Source: JACPIL01 sp964362365
GTDB lineage: Archaea; Nanobdellota; Nanobdellia; Woesearchaeales; GW2011-AR9
NCBI GenBank assembly: GCA_964362365.1
Contig: CAYIEF010000001.1
Coordinates: 1-64,000, forward strand
Direction: 5' to 3'
DNA length: 64,000 bases
Of the stretch, positions 17,879-26,389 are shown piece by piece. Position 1 is the first letter of the stretch. The number at the start of each line of letters is the position of its first letter. Position numbers and translations under genes: made by a program. The notes beneath the pieces are model-generated. The model was not told where the DNA came from. It made no database searches and saw nothing but the letters and a program-made list of their open reading frames with translations.

Positions 17879-19039
17879 TCAAAACACCCTTCTTCTGCTT
17901 TTCTCCATCTTCAACTTCCGCTTCAACGCATTCTTAGCGTTATCGAAAGTCTTGCGCAGGGCTGTTTCAATGCGCCAGTCAAACTGGCTTACGGTAATGC
18001 TCTGCCCGGGAGCATCGACGCGAAGGGAAACAGAATATTTACGCTCCCGATCGCCTTTGCTGTATTCTTTAATATGCACGACCATGGAAAATTGATCCTG
18101 GATCTCCCGCTGCAGTTTGAATGCTTCATTGGAAGCGATTTTTTGTACCGCTTCTTTTTGATACGCAAGCAAACCAACGTCATTCAATCCTACAAAGCGG
18201 ATGTTGAAGTTTTCAGGAATCTGTAAACTGCTGACTAAGCGCAGGATGTTCTTCAAGGTAAGCAATCCTTCAAATTTTTCGCCATCCATGACCATAGCGC
18301 TGGAAACATTACCATTGACCATCAAACTTACTGCTTCTGATAGCTTAGATGTTTTTGAGACAGTAACGATATTCTGATTGGTACTGAATGATTTGATGGG
18401 CAGCAGGGCTAAATTAGGCTTATCAGATTCTGCTCCTTTAGAGCCACCGCTGACTTTTTCGAATTTAGTAGAAGTTTCCCTCCTAGGAGACCAGGCTAAA
18501 TATTTTTGCAGTACGTCGCGAAAACTGACAATGCCGTACAGTTTTTTCCCTTCAAAAACAGGAACTTGATCTACTCTTGATTTATGCATGATATCAACAG
18601 CCTTGCTTACTGGATCATCTTTTTCAAGTTTTTCTCCTTTCACCAGCTTGACCTCAGCGACGGTAAAAGATTTTGTTTCCGGAAGTTCTGCAGCTAATTT
18701 TGCTAAATCTAAAGCAGAAAGTACGCCTACTATTTTTTTGTTGCTTTCCACGGGAACAAAATCGCTGTCAGCCTGAAATAAAGCATACGCAGTTTCGATA
18801 ACGTCGGCATGCTCATTTACTAAGGGAGTGCGATGAACAAAATTATTTATTTTCGCTTTAGAAACATCTAATCGAGAACGCAGTAGCCCTTTCTTTTCTA
18901 TAACACCGATATATTTTTCTTTTTTAAAAATCAAACCATGCCGTTCTTCATACTTACGCAGCTGGCCAATCAGTTCTGATACTACTTGTTCGGAATCGAA
19001 CGAAAGAAATTCAGATTTTATTGCGCGAGTTATTTCCAT
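17879..19039 (-). CDS. CBS-domain protein with HPF/RaiA-like C-terminus
   Basis: About 386 aa from ATG 19039, where GAGGTG stands 6 bases upstream (a GTG nine bases earlier lies inside that Shine-Dalgarno). Residues 25-190 and 210-290 contain CBS motifs (VVGVLSALDLA, YGIVSFRDVL, FEGLLTLKNIL). The last 100 residues (FSMVVHIKEYSKGDRERKYS to KNALKRKLKMEK) have the layout of hibernation-promoting factor/S30AE domains. CBS-domain proteins have been reported as ribosome hibernation factors in some archaea, so a ligand-sensing ribosome-associated role is likely. That role is inferred. Confidence 0.65.
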   Translation of the reverse strand: MEITRAIKSEFLSFDSEQVVSELIGQLRKYEERHGLIFKKEKYIGVIEKKGLLRSRLDVSKAKINNFVHRTPLVNEHADVIETAYALFQADSDFVPVESNKKIVGVLSALDLAKLAAELPETKSFTVAEVKLVKGEKLEKDDPVSKAVDIMHKSRVDQVPVFEGKKLYGIVSFRDVLQKYLAWSPRRETSTKFEKVSGGSKGAESDKPNLALLPIKSFSTNQNIVTVSKTSKLSEAVSLMVNGNVSSAMVMDGEKFEGLLTLKNILRLVSSLQIPENFNIRFVGLNDVGLLAYQKEAVQKIASNEAFKLQREIQDQFSMVVHIKEYSKGDRERKYSVSLRVDAPGQSITVSQFDWRIETALRKTFDNAKNALKRKLKMEKSRRRVF

Positions 19040-19111
19040 GCCATCCACCTCTGAAAGATTAAGAGCTTCGTAATATTTAAATCTGCCTATCTCTTAATAG
19101 AGAACTAAATT

Positions 19112-19840
19112 TTACTTCACACTAAATCCAATCTCCTGCTTTCCACCAGCATAAGATTGGAATAAGATCCATTCGATTTTGAAGGTCGCTCCAATGTTTT
19201 CATAGGTCGTATTTCCTTGTTCAGGGATGGGATTGCTCTTGATGCCGTTTACTTTGAGGGTGACTTGTTCCGGTTCGAGGAAATGGATGCTCACATTAGT
19301 TTGCACGCCATTTATCTGTACCTGTTGCTGTTCACCTACTTTAAGAGTGTAAATAGTCTTTTCCTCTTCAACTTCTTCAGCCAGATTTTCGGCTATGGCA
19401 GAGTATTTTGGTTCTGGCGTTGGCGCTTCTGAAGCATTAGCAAAAATATTGGCGGGCTTTTCCTGGCATTGCCCTTCCCAGCAGCCCCATTCGCATTCTT
19501 TCTTGCTGATGAAAGAACAATCTTCTTTTTGATATCCTCTACGGAAATCATCGATGCATTTGAATCCAGTAGTACAAACTTCTGCCGGCCGGCATTCTCC
19601 ATCGACACAGCCGCGTTCGCATTTTTCCGGTCGGGCCCAGGTGCAGTTTTCGTCCTGGAAACGCATATGATTTTCATCAACACATTCTGAATGAGCCGTA
19701 CATTTAGTAGATATTGTGCTGGTTTCTGTGCTAGTTTCTATTTCCAACGCTTGCTCAGCTGGGGCTCGTTGGCAGGCAGCTAGGAAGAAGAGAGCTATGA
19801 TTAAAACCACTATAACACTTTTTTTTGATAATGCACTCAT
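19112..19840 (-). CDS. Cysteine-rich secreted lipoprotein
   Basis: 242 aa. Signal peptide with lipobox FLAAC. Two tandem cysteine-rich repeats follow (about residues 45-85 and 87-130), each with a CxxxxxC start, an ENCTW or EDCSF centre and a CxxGxC end, typical of small disulphide knots on archaeal surface proteins. A linker leads to a beta-sandwich-like C-terminal domain (160-242) with YTLKVGEQQQVQINGV. Probably bound to the outer face of the membrane; ligand unknown. Confidence 0.6.
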   Translation of the reverse strand: MSALSKKSVIVVLIIALFFLAACQRAPAEQALEIETSTETSTISTKCTAHSECVDENHMRFQDENCTWARPEKCERGCVDGECRPAEVCTTGFKCIDDFRRGYQKEDCSFISKKECEWGCWEGQCQEKPANIFANASEAPTPEPKYSAIAENLAEEVEEEKTIYTLKVGEQQQVQINGVQTNVSIHFLEPEQVTLKVNGIKSNPIPEQGNTTYENIGATFKIEWILFQSYAGGKQEIGFSVK

Positions 19841-19936
19841 AATTTAGGGCTAGAAGCTATTTTACTATATAAAGCTGTTTTACTCACTTATTAGTAATAA
19901 GAAAAGAAAGATTTATAAAATACTTTGCGTTTGATC

Positions 19937-20701
19937 ATGATCATGGAAAAGGGAATGGCGTTGTTATGCGGCTCATTGTATTTCTTTTCCTGCTCGTCGG
20001 CGGCCCTGCCCATAAGGCCTGTTTCTTTATCAGCGAGAGAAAATTCAATTGCTCCATTAGCAGCATTTGAAGACGGGCTTCGGGAAGAAAGGGAGGATAT
20101 TTATGACGGGCTAGACCGCATTTCTCTGGAAACAGCTGCCGGAGCCAATGACCGGGAACGGTTTTACAACAGCTCGGTCCCATTACAGAACCTTCTTGAT
20201 GATTGTAAAGGGCAGCATACCATTATGATAGATAAATCTGAGCGGAAGCTGGGGCTTTATTGCAGCGAAACTCTTCTTAAGGAATATGGTGTTTCTTTGG
20301 GATTTGCTCCGGAAGGCGATAAAGTAAAACAAGGCGACGGCAAAACGCCGGAAGGAGAGTATTTTATCACTGCAGCCTTTCCCAGCAAATTTCATAAGTC
20401 TCTGCAAATAAGCTATCCAAACATCAGGCATGCTGAACGTGGCCTTTCTTCTGGGTTGATTAGCCGAGCGCAATATACTGGAATTGTTCGAGCCATTAAA
20501 GGCTGCAGATCTCCACCGCAAAATACGAAATTAGGGAGCCTGATCCAAATTCATGGCGGTGGCGGCGGTTTAGATTTTCCAGATTGGACCTTGGGATGCA
20601 TCGCTTTAGAGGATAAGGATGTGGATGAGGTTTATTCTTTTGTAATCTTAGGGTGCAATAAAGAAAGAAATCCAAAAACAAACGTAGTTATCACTCCTTA
20701 G
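19937..20701 (+). CDS. Exported L,D-transpeptidase-like (YkuD) protein
   Basis: About 254 aa from ATG 19937. A TATA element (TTTATAAAA, 19912-19920) about 22 bases upstream suggests a leaderless start. A short hydrophobic segment (ALLCGSLYFFSCSSAALP) acts as signal peptide, perhaps of lipoprotein type. The catalytic domain opens with TIMIDKSERKLGLY, has GDGKTPEGEYFI, and ends with IHGGG followed by WTLGCIAL, where His and Cys occupy the active-site positions. The usual Arg after the Cys is Ala. In bacteria these enzymes cross-link peptidoglycan; archaea lack that polymer, so the substrate here must differ. Convergent with and overlapping the end of the secreted protease-like gene. Confidence 0.75.
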   Translation: MIMEKGMALLCGSLYFFSCSSAALPIRPVSLSARENSIAPLAAFEDGLREEREDIYDGLDRISLETAAGANDRERFYNSSVPLQNLLDDCKGQHTIMIDKSERKLGLYCSETLLKEYGVSLGFAPEGDKVKQGDGKTPEGEYFITAAFPSKFHKSLQISYPNIRHAERGLSSGLISRAQYTGIVRAIKGCRSPPQNTKLGSLIQIHGGGGGLDFPDWTLGCIALEDKDVDEVYSFVILGCNKERNPKTNVVITP

Positions 20702-22830
20702 GTGGGGTTTTCATAAATCTCTTCATATAGGTCCCGTTCTCCTGTCGCGGTGACTATTACTTCAGGCTCTTTTATCCCATTCGTCTGCACCCAGCTGCCG
20801 TCAGCTTGCTTAACATACCACGCCCGTTCGCCCTTGGAGAATTTTTTGCTGCCAATAGCTTCCCGCTTCCGCTCTTCCGGGTTTAGAGCAAAGATGTTGA
20901 TCCCTTCGTAGAGAGGAGCTTTTCCATCCCACCCCTGGATGTTTTGCAAGTTTCCGTAGTGTGTACGCAGCTGCTGAAATCCATTATAATCTTTATCCGT
21001 AGCTGTGTTGCACGCGCTAAAGGAGAGATGTTCAACATTTCCCGGAGGTAAAGCATCAAAGGGAGAACCGCCCTCGACGGTAGCAAAGTATAACTTATCC
21101 ATGGGATTATGATCTCTAAACGCTGCTGGTGCGTCTCTCCAGACATTATCATCACCCTCTACGTGGTGTCCGGTTACTACTAATCGAGAACTTTTTGTTG
21201 CTGGCGGAACATCCCTGCTGTTAAGGATATAACATCCTTCCTGTTGACAGTATCCGACCATGCTTTTTGGCGTATGGGTATTGTCACCAGCCGCAATGAT
21301 GGTTGTGGAAATTTTCTTAGAGGGATCTTTTGGCAGAATTATGTGCCCGAAGCTTTGGGCGAATATTTCTTCACAATCCTTGCCAAAGGTGCAAGTTGCA
21401 AAATGATCCCGCGGTTTTTTGAAATAGGATGGATCTTTCTGAAATTTATTTGAAGACCAGTGATGAAGAAGCTTATCGCAGGTTTCACCTTGGCAAGCTG
21501 GATCTTTGTTATATAGAACGTCAAATCTTCCCGCTTTCACATTTTCCATGGCCCCCTTAAATTGCGGCGGCGTGGCAGCCGAGGACTTGACTTCTGTTAC
21601 TATTCTTCCGTTATCTAGGGAAGCAAAAGTTATCTCTCCCCCTTGTTGATTGAGAACCTCTACCCGGTCAAAATACACTGGCGTCTTTACCGATACGGAA
21701 TCACCTTCTCGTATGTTCTGAAAAGCCAACCTCCCCCGGTAAGGAGAATTTAGCGCGTCTCCTGGTCTGTTGGTAATACAACCAAAGCCGGCATTCTTCT
21801 TACAGTACGCTCCCTCCTCACCGCGGTTAAATGCTTCTGTATAATATATACGGCTATTGGTCTTAATATCTATGATGGTGTTGTCTTCTTCAATAACTGT
21901 GGTTTTATCAAGAAGAATGAATTTATACGGCCATTCTTTTTCTTCCTGAAATATTGTTCCTCTGATTTCCATCGGCGGGAAGCCTTCACTTTTTTGCAGG
22001 ACACCGGCTTTATCGATAAACTCTGCCGAGCGGAAAAAAGTACCGGTTACCTTTGTTCCCGGCACCTCAGGCAATTGGCCGATAGCGCCTTGTTCCAATA
22101 CAAAATCGCCCTCATAGGCAACGAAATTGTTCTTGGCGTAAGGGATGCGAACAATACTTTCATCGGCTTTAAATCGAAGGTTTTTCGCTTCCTGGCCTAG
22201 CGTGACTGCTCCTCCTTTGGTGTGGTAGAGCTCCTTTCCAAACTCGTCTGTAGCCACAAAAAATTCTTCCGTTCTTTCTATAAACGCTTCACGGAAATGT
22301 AAAGAACCGTCCGGCTGTATGGTCGCATCGGGAACGTCTTTGACGTTGAAGGCAGTTCCTTTTGTTCCTCCGGTAATTATTTTGGTTCCGTCATATCCCT
22401 TAATTTCCACCCCTTGATCATCCATAAAGATTTTGTATTTTTTTTCCAGCCAGGCTGCTTTTGCTTGCGGGTTAGTGTTAAGAATAATGGCCTTTCCTAC
22501 TGCAGCACCATCAAATTTATTCTGCACGTTTTCTTGGTCAAATAAGTTTACATTGATGTTGAGAATTCCCGCGGCTCGCAAGGGATCTTTGGCGAAGGCT
22601 GCGTCAAGAACATTTTGTTGAGTGAGTACATTCGGATTATTTTCAATGGCTTCCCAAGCTTTTGCAGGATTATTTTCAAAAGCCGCAGAGGGATTATTCT
22701 CAAAGTTAGCATTAAATTGCTGTTCATCATTCCAATCAATTTCATGTTCCAGGGCCAATGAACTAGCAATGAGTAGCGCACTTACCATCAGTGCGGCAAT
22801 TATTGTATCTCTAATTCGAAGCGCTGCCAT
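20698..22830 (-). CDS. Secreted protein with putative clan-CD (CHAT/caspase-like) cysteine protease domain
   Basis: 710 aa. Signal peptide in the first 26 residues; a later methionine (residue 15) could also serve. Asn-rich helical repeats (ENNPSAAFENNPAKAWEAIE) open the mature protein, then a long beta-rich region. From about residue 535 the sequence has the hallmarks of the caspase/CHAT fold: strand LVVTGHH (His 555/556) and strand HLSFSACNTAT (Cys 607), the same layout as GHG and LSACET in CHAT proteases. The gene start overlaps the upstream pilin-like gene by 31 bases, so they are co-transcribed. Protease function is inferred from the dyad only. Confidence 0.55.
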   Translation of the reverse strand: MAALRIRDTIIAALMVSALLIASSLALEHEIDWNDEQQFNANFENNPSAAFENNPAKAWEAIENNPNVLTQQNVLDAAFAKDPLRAAGILNINVNLFDQENVQNKFDGAAVGKAIILNTNPQAKAAWLEKKYKIFMDDQGVEIKGYDGTKIITGGTKGTAFNVKDVPDATIQPDGSLHFREAFIERTEEFFVATDEFGKELYHTKGGAVTLGQEAKNLRFKADESIVRIPYAKNNFVAYEGDFVLEQGAIGQLPEVPGTKVTGTFFRSAEFIDKAGVLQKSEGFPPMEIRGTIFQEEKEWPYKFILLDKTTVIEEDNTIIDIKTNSRIYYTEAFNRGEEGAYCKKNAGFGCITNRPGDALNSPYRGRLAFQNIREGDSVSVKTPVYFDRVEVLNQQGGEITFASLDNGRIVTEVKSSAATPPQFKGAMENVKAGRFDVLYNKDPACQGETCDKLLHHWSSNKFQKDPSYFKKPRDHFATCTFGKDCEEIFAQSFGHIILPKDPSKKISTTIIAAGDNTHTPKSMVGYCQQEGCYILNSRDVPPATKSSRLVVTGHHVEGDDNVWRDAPAAFRDHNPMDKLYFATVEGGSPFDALPPGNVEHLSFSACNTATDKDYNGFQQLRTHYGNLQNIQGWDGKAPLYEGINIFALNPEERKREAIGSKKFSKGERAWYVKQADGSWVQTNGIKEPEVIVTATGERDLYEEIYENPT

Positions 22831-24119
22831 GTTTTTCCAAATTCGTTTTCTACGTCAACGCGAATATCATGCGTCCCTTTTTCCTCTTTTGTTGGTGTAA
22901 ATGTTATCCCTCCTGTTTTTGCGTCAATATCAAAGAGATAGCTGTCGGTAGTAAATAAAAGTAATCCCTCCGGATTTGCGACTGTAACCTTGTACTTGAA
23001 TTCTTCTCCCACTTTAGCGACTTGTTTTTTTATAGGTTCAATAACCGGCAAAGTTCCATCATTGGCATTTACATTTATGGAAATCGGAGCAGCCAGCTGC
23101 TGTCCAAGTTTATCGGTTACAATAACATAGTACAAATATTCATCGTTAGGGAAGTCTTTAGTGTCGAGCGTGATTAGGCCTGTTTTTGCATCGATGGGCA
23201 AGGTGTCTGGATCGGTCCTGAAGGAAAGTTCTTCCCCGACAGCTTCTATTGCCAGCGTTTGAACTCCTGGTGCAGTGATGTTCCATTGGGAAATGCGCAG
23301 AAGCAGCAATGATGGTTCTTTGGTTTCCGCTTTCTCGCTTCCTAAAACCCAGTTAAAATTGAGGGCAAAATTATAGTTCAATGGCTCTTCGCCAATTTTT
23401 TCTGGGTAGGAAAGGGTAACCAGAACAGTATTTCCCACATCACCGAACTGTTTAAACCCAAAGCCGTAGTTCTTTTGGTACGCTGCTGTAGAAAGTTCCC
23501 CTGCCAGGAAGTAGTTAGGGCCTGCTTCTTGTTTGGAAAGATATTCCTTTAAAGTACTATACTTTTCCGGGAAATTAAAGGGAAGCGAGAGAGAAAATGT
23601 GGATACCGAGGTTTCTTCACCTTCTTTCGTAATGGTAAGAGGATACCTAACTGTTGCTGAAGTTTTTTCTGTGAAGCTGATCTGCACATTTGGTTCTTCT
23701 GCAGTTATGACATATCCTTGCTTTTCAAATGTTTCAAATGTTCCCACGCATTCAAGTAAAGCAACATTCGCTGCCCGGGAAACTTCAGTTTCAATTTCTG
23801 GGATAGCGGGCAGTTCGACTTTATTGTTCTGGAAATACACTGGCACTTCCAGTTTTTCATCTTCAAAAGAAAAAATATCTAAATTAGGTGGAAAGCGGTA
23901 ATATCCTCCTTGTGCAAAAACAATCTCCATTCCTTTAATGGTCGCTTTTTCTAGGCAATTATTCACAAAAGCAGAAATGAATGAAGTTTGAGTTTCAGGA
24001 GTTTCCGCTTTCAATTGCTCGCTGGTGAACATGTTCACGGCATACATAATACCTGCTACTATCATCAACACTAATATTCCAAGAACTATGAAAATGGTCA
24101 CTTGTCCTCTTTTTGACAT
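22800..24119 (-). CDS. Pilin-like protein with cadherin/Ig-like C-terminus
   Basis: 439 aa. The N-terminus MSKRGQVTIFIVLGILVLMI is a class III signal: basic residues, a KRGQ cleavage context, then a long hydrophobic pilin helix. This is what the prepilin peptidase at 106-945 would cleave. The middle is a beta-rich domain with two cysteines (NNCLEKA, LLECVGT); the last 170 residues contain two putative Ig/cadherin-like units, the second with FDIDAKTGGITFTPTKEEKG. Likely exposed at the cell surface or part of a pilus-like structure, and co-expressed with the secreted protease-like protein downstream. Confidence 0.65.
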   Translation of the reverse strand: MSKRGQVTIFIVLGILVLMIVAGIMYAVNMFTSEQLKAETPETQTSFISAFVNNCLEKATIKGMEIVFAQGGYYRFPPNLDIFSFEDEKLEVPVYFQNNKVELPAIPEIETEVSRAANVALLECVGTFETFEKQGYVITAEEPNVQISFTEKTSATVRYPLTITKEGEETSVSTFSLSLPFNFPEKYSTLKEYLSKQEAGPNYFLAGELSTAAYQKNYGFGFKQFGDVGNTVLVTLSYPEKIGEEPLNYNFALNFNWVLGSEKAETKEPSLLLLRISQWNITAPGVQTLAIEAVGEELSFRTDPDTLPIDAKTGLITLDTKDFPNDEYLYYVIVTDKLGQQLAAPISINVNANDGTLPVIEPIKKQVAKVGEEFKYKVTVANPEGLLLFTTDSYLFDIDAKTGGITFTPTKEEKGTHDIRVDVENEFGKTWQRFELEIQ

Positions 24120-24166
24120 CGACTAGAACGAAGAAATTAAGCTATATAAAGATATTGGCTAAAGGT

Positions 24167-24565
24167 TTAATACGTTTCTACTTCTACGCCTTTAATTCTA
24201 GAAAAATCCTTTACATTCCGAGTAAGCACTTTTTCCTTTTTAACCAGCGTAATCCCCGCAATCATGCTATCAATAGGACCAATCATTTTTCCTTCTTTTA
24301 TCAGCCCCCCATCAATTTCGCCTGCTTTTTCAGCAGCATCGTTATCCAGATGCAAAATCAACTGGCCGTTTAGTATGTTCATAACTTTATTTCTCTCTTT
24401 TAGAGGCATATTGCTCTGCGCCACGCCGCTAAAGAGCTCAAACACTGTTAATGAAGTTATCAACTGCGTTTCCCTTCTTTGGATAAGCTCTTGGAGTTTG
24501 GAAACTGCCCTTTGATCATTCTTCATTACATCAATAAGAAAAGCGGTGTCGAAAATCATTGCCAT
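24167..24565 (-). CDS. vapC: VapC-type PIN-domain toxin
   Basis: 132 aa ribonuclease toxin. Acidic PIN residues are in place: IFDTAFLID (first Asp), VFELFSG (Glu), GPIDSMIAG (Asp) and a terminal TRNVKDF, as in the VapC family. The start codon overlaps the end of the vapB gene by 10 bases, the usual arrangement of this toxin-antitoxin pair. Confidence 0.88.
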   Translation of the reverse strand: MAMIFDTAFLIDVMKNDQRAVSKLQELIQRRETQLITSLTVFELFSGVAQSNMPLKERNKVMNILNGQLILHLDNDAAEKAGEIDGGLIKEGKMIGPIDSMIAGITLVKKEKVLTRNVKDFSRIKGVEVETY

Positions 24566-24789
24566 TCTGCTGCAGTTCGCTGCATCTGTTTTCTGAACCG
24601 TTCCCGGCCCTCGGCAACTGATTTTGTAAGCTTTTCCGCTTCCTTCGGAGAAAGGATTCCTACTAAATCTAGAAGAGAGTATCTGCCAGTGAGCTTAGTA
24701 ATGACGTCGCTGAAGCTTTCTCTCGGTTCTTTGAGCGCAACTAATCGTTCATATGCGTCACAAGTTATAGTTACGCTTTTTGTTGCCAT
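24556..24789 (-). CDS. vapB: VapB-type antitoxin
   Basis: 77 aa. The N-terminal ATKSVTITCDAYERLVALK is a ribbon-helix-helix-like DNA-binding segment, followed by ESFSDVITKLTG, typical of archaeal VapB; the C-terminal acidic-basic helix would wrap the toxin. It is transcribed first, and an imperfect palindrome at its promoter fits autoregulation. Confidence 0.82.
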   Translation of the reverse strand: MATKSVTITCDAYERLVALKEPRESFSDVITKLTGRYSLLDLVGILSPKEAEKLTKSVAEGRERFRKQMQRTAAEWQ

Positions 24790-24798
24790 TTTTCTAAT

Positions 24799-24818
24799 AA
24801 ATACATGTACGTGTATTT
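24799..24818. promoter_or_regulatory. Palindromic operator of vapBC
   Basis: A 20-bp near-perfect palindrome, AAATACATGTACGTGTATTT on the plus strand, with one mismatched pair. It abuts the minus-strand TATA sequence (24815-24824) and lies 10-29 bases before the vapB ATG. A bound VapB-VapC complex would block TBP/TFB or polymerase. Confidence 0.55.
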
Positions 24819-24881
24819 AAATCTTGCTAAGAAAAATCCTTTATCCAAAATAAGAAATAAAATAAATAAGAAATAAAATAC

Positions 24882-25454
24882 TTACTGCAATCTCCAATGC
24901 GCTCTTCTACTAGGTCTGGCTTTTTCATGACCTTTGCCCTTGCCGCTCATACCTCTGGACTTCTTTCCAGCAGAAGTGACGCCGTGGAAGGCTCTGCTTC
25001 TATTTTTCTGCGCGGAAATCCAGTTGATTTTAGGATCAGCTTTGATCACGGGATGATCTGGATCAACAAAAATTACTTCATACCAGTAATATTCGCCATC
25101 TTGAGCAACCCAATACGAGTTTAGCACTACTAAGTTCTCGTACTTTTTCTGCGCTCTTTCTTCTGCAATAACTTGGTAGCTTTTATGTAAAGTAAGCCTG
25201 GTTCCGAAACGTTTTGGCTTTCTACCGCCTTTGATCTGCGGCCGAGTATGTCCGCCTCGGGAAACTCGTTGTCTAACTACGATGTATCCCTGCTTGGCTT
25301 TGTACCCTAAAGATCGGGCTCGATCAAGCCTGGTGGGATGTTTAACTTTGGTAGTTGCCGGCTCTTCTTTCCAGGCTAGAAGTCTTTCTCTCCATAATTG
25401 AGTATTTTCTCGTGGCTTTCTCCACGCTTCACGTAAATATTTGTATAACGACAT
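24882..25454 (-). CDS. rpl15e: Ribosomal protein L15e
   Basis: Large-subunit protein found only in archaea and eukaryotes. 190 aa, close to the family length. Recognised by the start MSLYKYLREAWRKP, the block RLDRARSLGYKAKQGYIVVR, the glycine-rich RGGHTRPQIKGGRKPKR and the C-terminal basic tail. Strong evidence for an archaeal genome. Confidence 0.96.
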   Translation of the reverse strand: MSLYKYLREAWRKPRENTQLWRERLLAWKEEPATTKVKHPTRLDRARSLGYKAKQGYIVVRQRVSRGGHTRPQIKGGRKPKRFGTRLTLHKSYQVIAEERAQKKYENLVVLNSYWVAQDGEYYWYEVIFVDPDHPVIKADPKINWISAQKNRSRAFHGVTSAGKKSRGMSGKGKGHEKARPSRRAHWRLQ

Positions 25455-25494
25455 TGTACTTTGCCTCCATTGATATTTTGGTATTTTTATTTTT

Positions 25495-25654
25495 CACCAC
25501 ATGACACAGATGCGCAGGGGGAAGCATGAAATTAAGAAACTACTTAATTTCAGCTCTGAAAACAAATCGTTGTTTGTTTTCATGAGTCCCTTACGGGGTG
25601 GCGCATAGGGCATTTGAGCAAAGCGAAAATGACCGTCTGCCGTCATGAGTGGTG
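25495..25654. other. Strongly folded intergenic element, possible small RNA
   Basis: The whole stretch can close on itself: CACCAC/GTGGTG and ATGAC/GTCAT at the ends (25495-25505 with 25642-25654), then ATGCGC/GCGCAT, then CATGAAA/TTTCATG. Inside are two 9-bp hairpins, 25528-25536 with 25543-25551 and 25558-25566 with 25573-25581. Part of it recurs at 40161-40238. The 330-base gap between L15e and the next gene otherwise holds nothing I can read. It does not show RNase P or SRP signatures. Confidence 0.4.
25548..25584 (+). repeat. Hairpin repeat, copy A
   Basis: A 37-base sequence that recurs at 40202-40238 with a few changes, and its first 25 bases again at 40161-40193. The core is a 9-bp stem GAAAACAAA/TTTGTTTTC with loop TCGTTG. 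In the second copy one arm changes to GAAAATAAA, which still pairs through a G-U wobble if transcribed on this strand. Confidence 0.5.
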
Positions 25655-25784
25655 AATTCAGTGTCTTTGTAATAACACCTTTCCATCTTCAGGTAAGCAA
25701 CTACCCACATTGATGGATTTAACTCTTATTTTAATGCTGCTTTAAAAAGATTACGTGGGAAAATTCCAAAGTTATCTAAAAGCT

Positions 25785-26048
25785 TCATCTAAAGACTTTT
25801 TGCCGGTAGCGTTCCAGTAAATCTTCCAGTATTTTATAGCTTGCAGAATTGTATAATTGTGCTAAGCTTTTTCCAGAGTAAATACGCCTTTCTTCCAAAA
25901 CCAAAGCATGCAACCGATTATCCACCACCAAATAATCTTCTTGATTTGCTATTAATTTCTCAATTTCACTGATACCTCCCTGCTCTTCTAGCGATAGTGT
26001 AGAAAGGTCGATCTTCTCCCCAGATAATAATTCGTATTCTCTTTTCAT
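25785..26048 (-). CDS. Hypothetical 87-aa protein
   Basis: Small acidic cytosolic protein with the start MKREYELLSGEKIDLSTL and a C-terminal helix KILEDLLERYRQKVF. Its ATG overlaps the stop of the small membrane protein upstream as ATGA, so it belongs to the CcdA-type operon. Function unknown. Confidence 0.5.
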   Translation of the reverse strand: MKREYELLSGEKIDLSTLSLEEQGGISEIEKLIANQEDYLVVDNRLHALVLEERRIYSGKSLAQLYNSASYKILEDLLERYRQKVFR

Positions 26049-26239
26049 TTTTTTAGGCTTGCTTTATAGTTCCAATAGCTCATTAGTCCTGCTGCAGCAA
26101 GAGCAACTGCACTTAACCACAAGGGCACAGACCAGCCAGCAATAGTAGCCGGCCATTGCTGCACCAGCCGCAATAAGTGAAGCGCGGCCATCAATCCAAA
26201 AAGCGCTGAATTCACATACCCTAGTTGTTTTGTGTTCAT
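26045..26239 (-). CDS. Small two-helix membrane protein
   Basis: 64 aa with two membrane helices (about residues 8-26 and 38-55) and a basic C-terminus. Its start overlaps the stop of the 46-aa gene upstream (ATGA), and its stop overlaps the next start. Part of the five-gene CcdA-type operon. Confidence 0.55.
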   Translation of the reverse strand: MNTKQLGYVNSALFGLMAALHLLRLVQQWPATIAGWSVPLWLSAVALAAAGLMSYWNYKASLKK

Positions 26240-26376
26240 TTTCTCCCCTCTTCACGATATATCCTTATGCGTATCATACATGAATGCGGCATCTTTTTCC
26301 GTTCATCATATGGCTGGCATTCACCTGTTCTTCTCTTAATCACGCACAAGGAATATTTCTCTGCTTCTTTTTTCAT
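26236..26376 (-). CDS. 46-aa basic protein in the CcdA-type operon
   Basis: A frame below common length limits: it begins MKKEAEKYSLCVIKRRTGE, has three cysteines (residues 11, 20 and 33) and ends REEGRK. GGGGTG lies 5 bases before its ATG, and its TGA overlaps the next ATG as ATGA. It starts 14 bases after the CcdA-like gene. The translation signals on both sides support a real gene; function unknown. Confidence 0.5.
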   Translation of the reverse strand: MKKEAEKYSLCVIKRRTGECQPYDERKKMPHSCMIRIRIYREEGRK

Positions 26377-26389
26377 CTTTCACCCCTTT

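Noticed and set aside
25495..25654. RNase P or SRP RNA
   Set aside because: Universally conserved P4 or helix-8 motifs could not be found on either strand.
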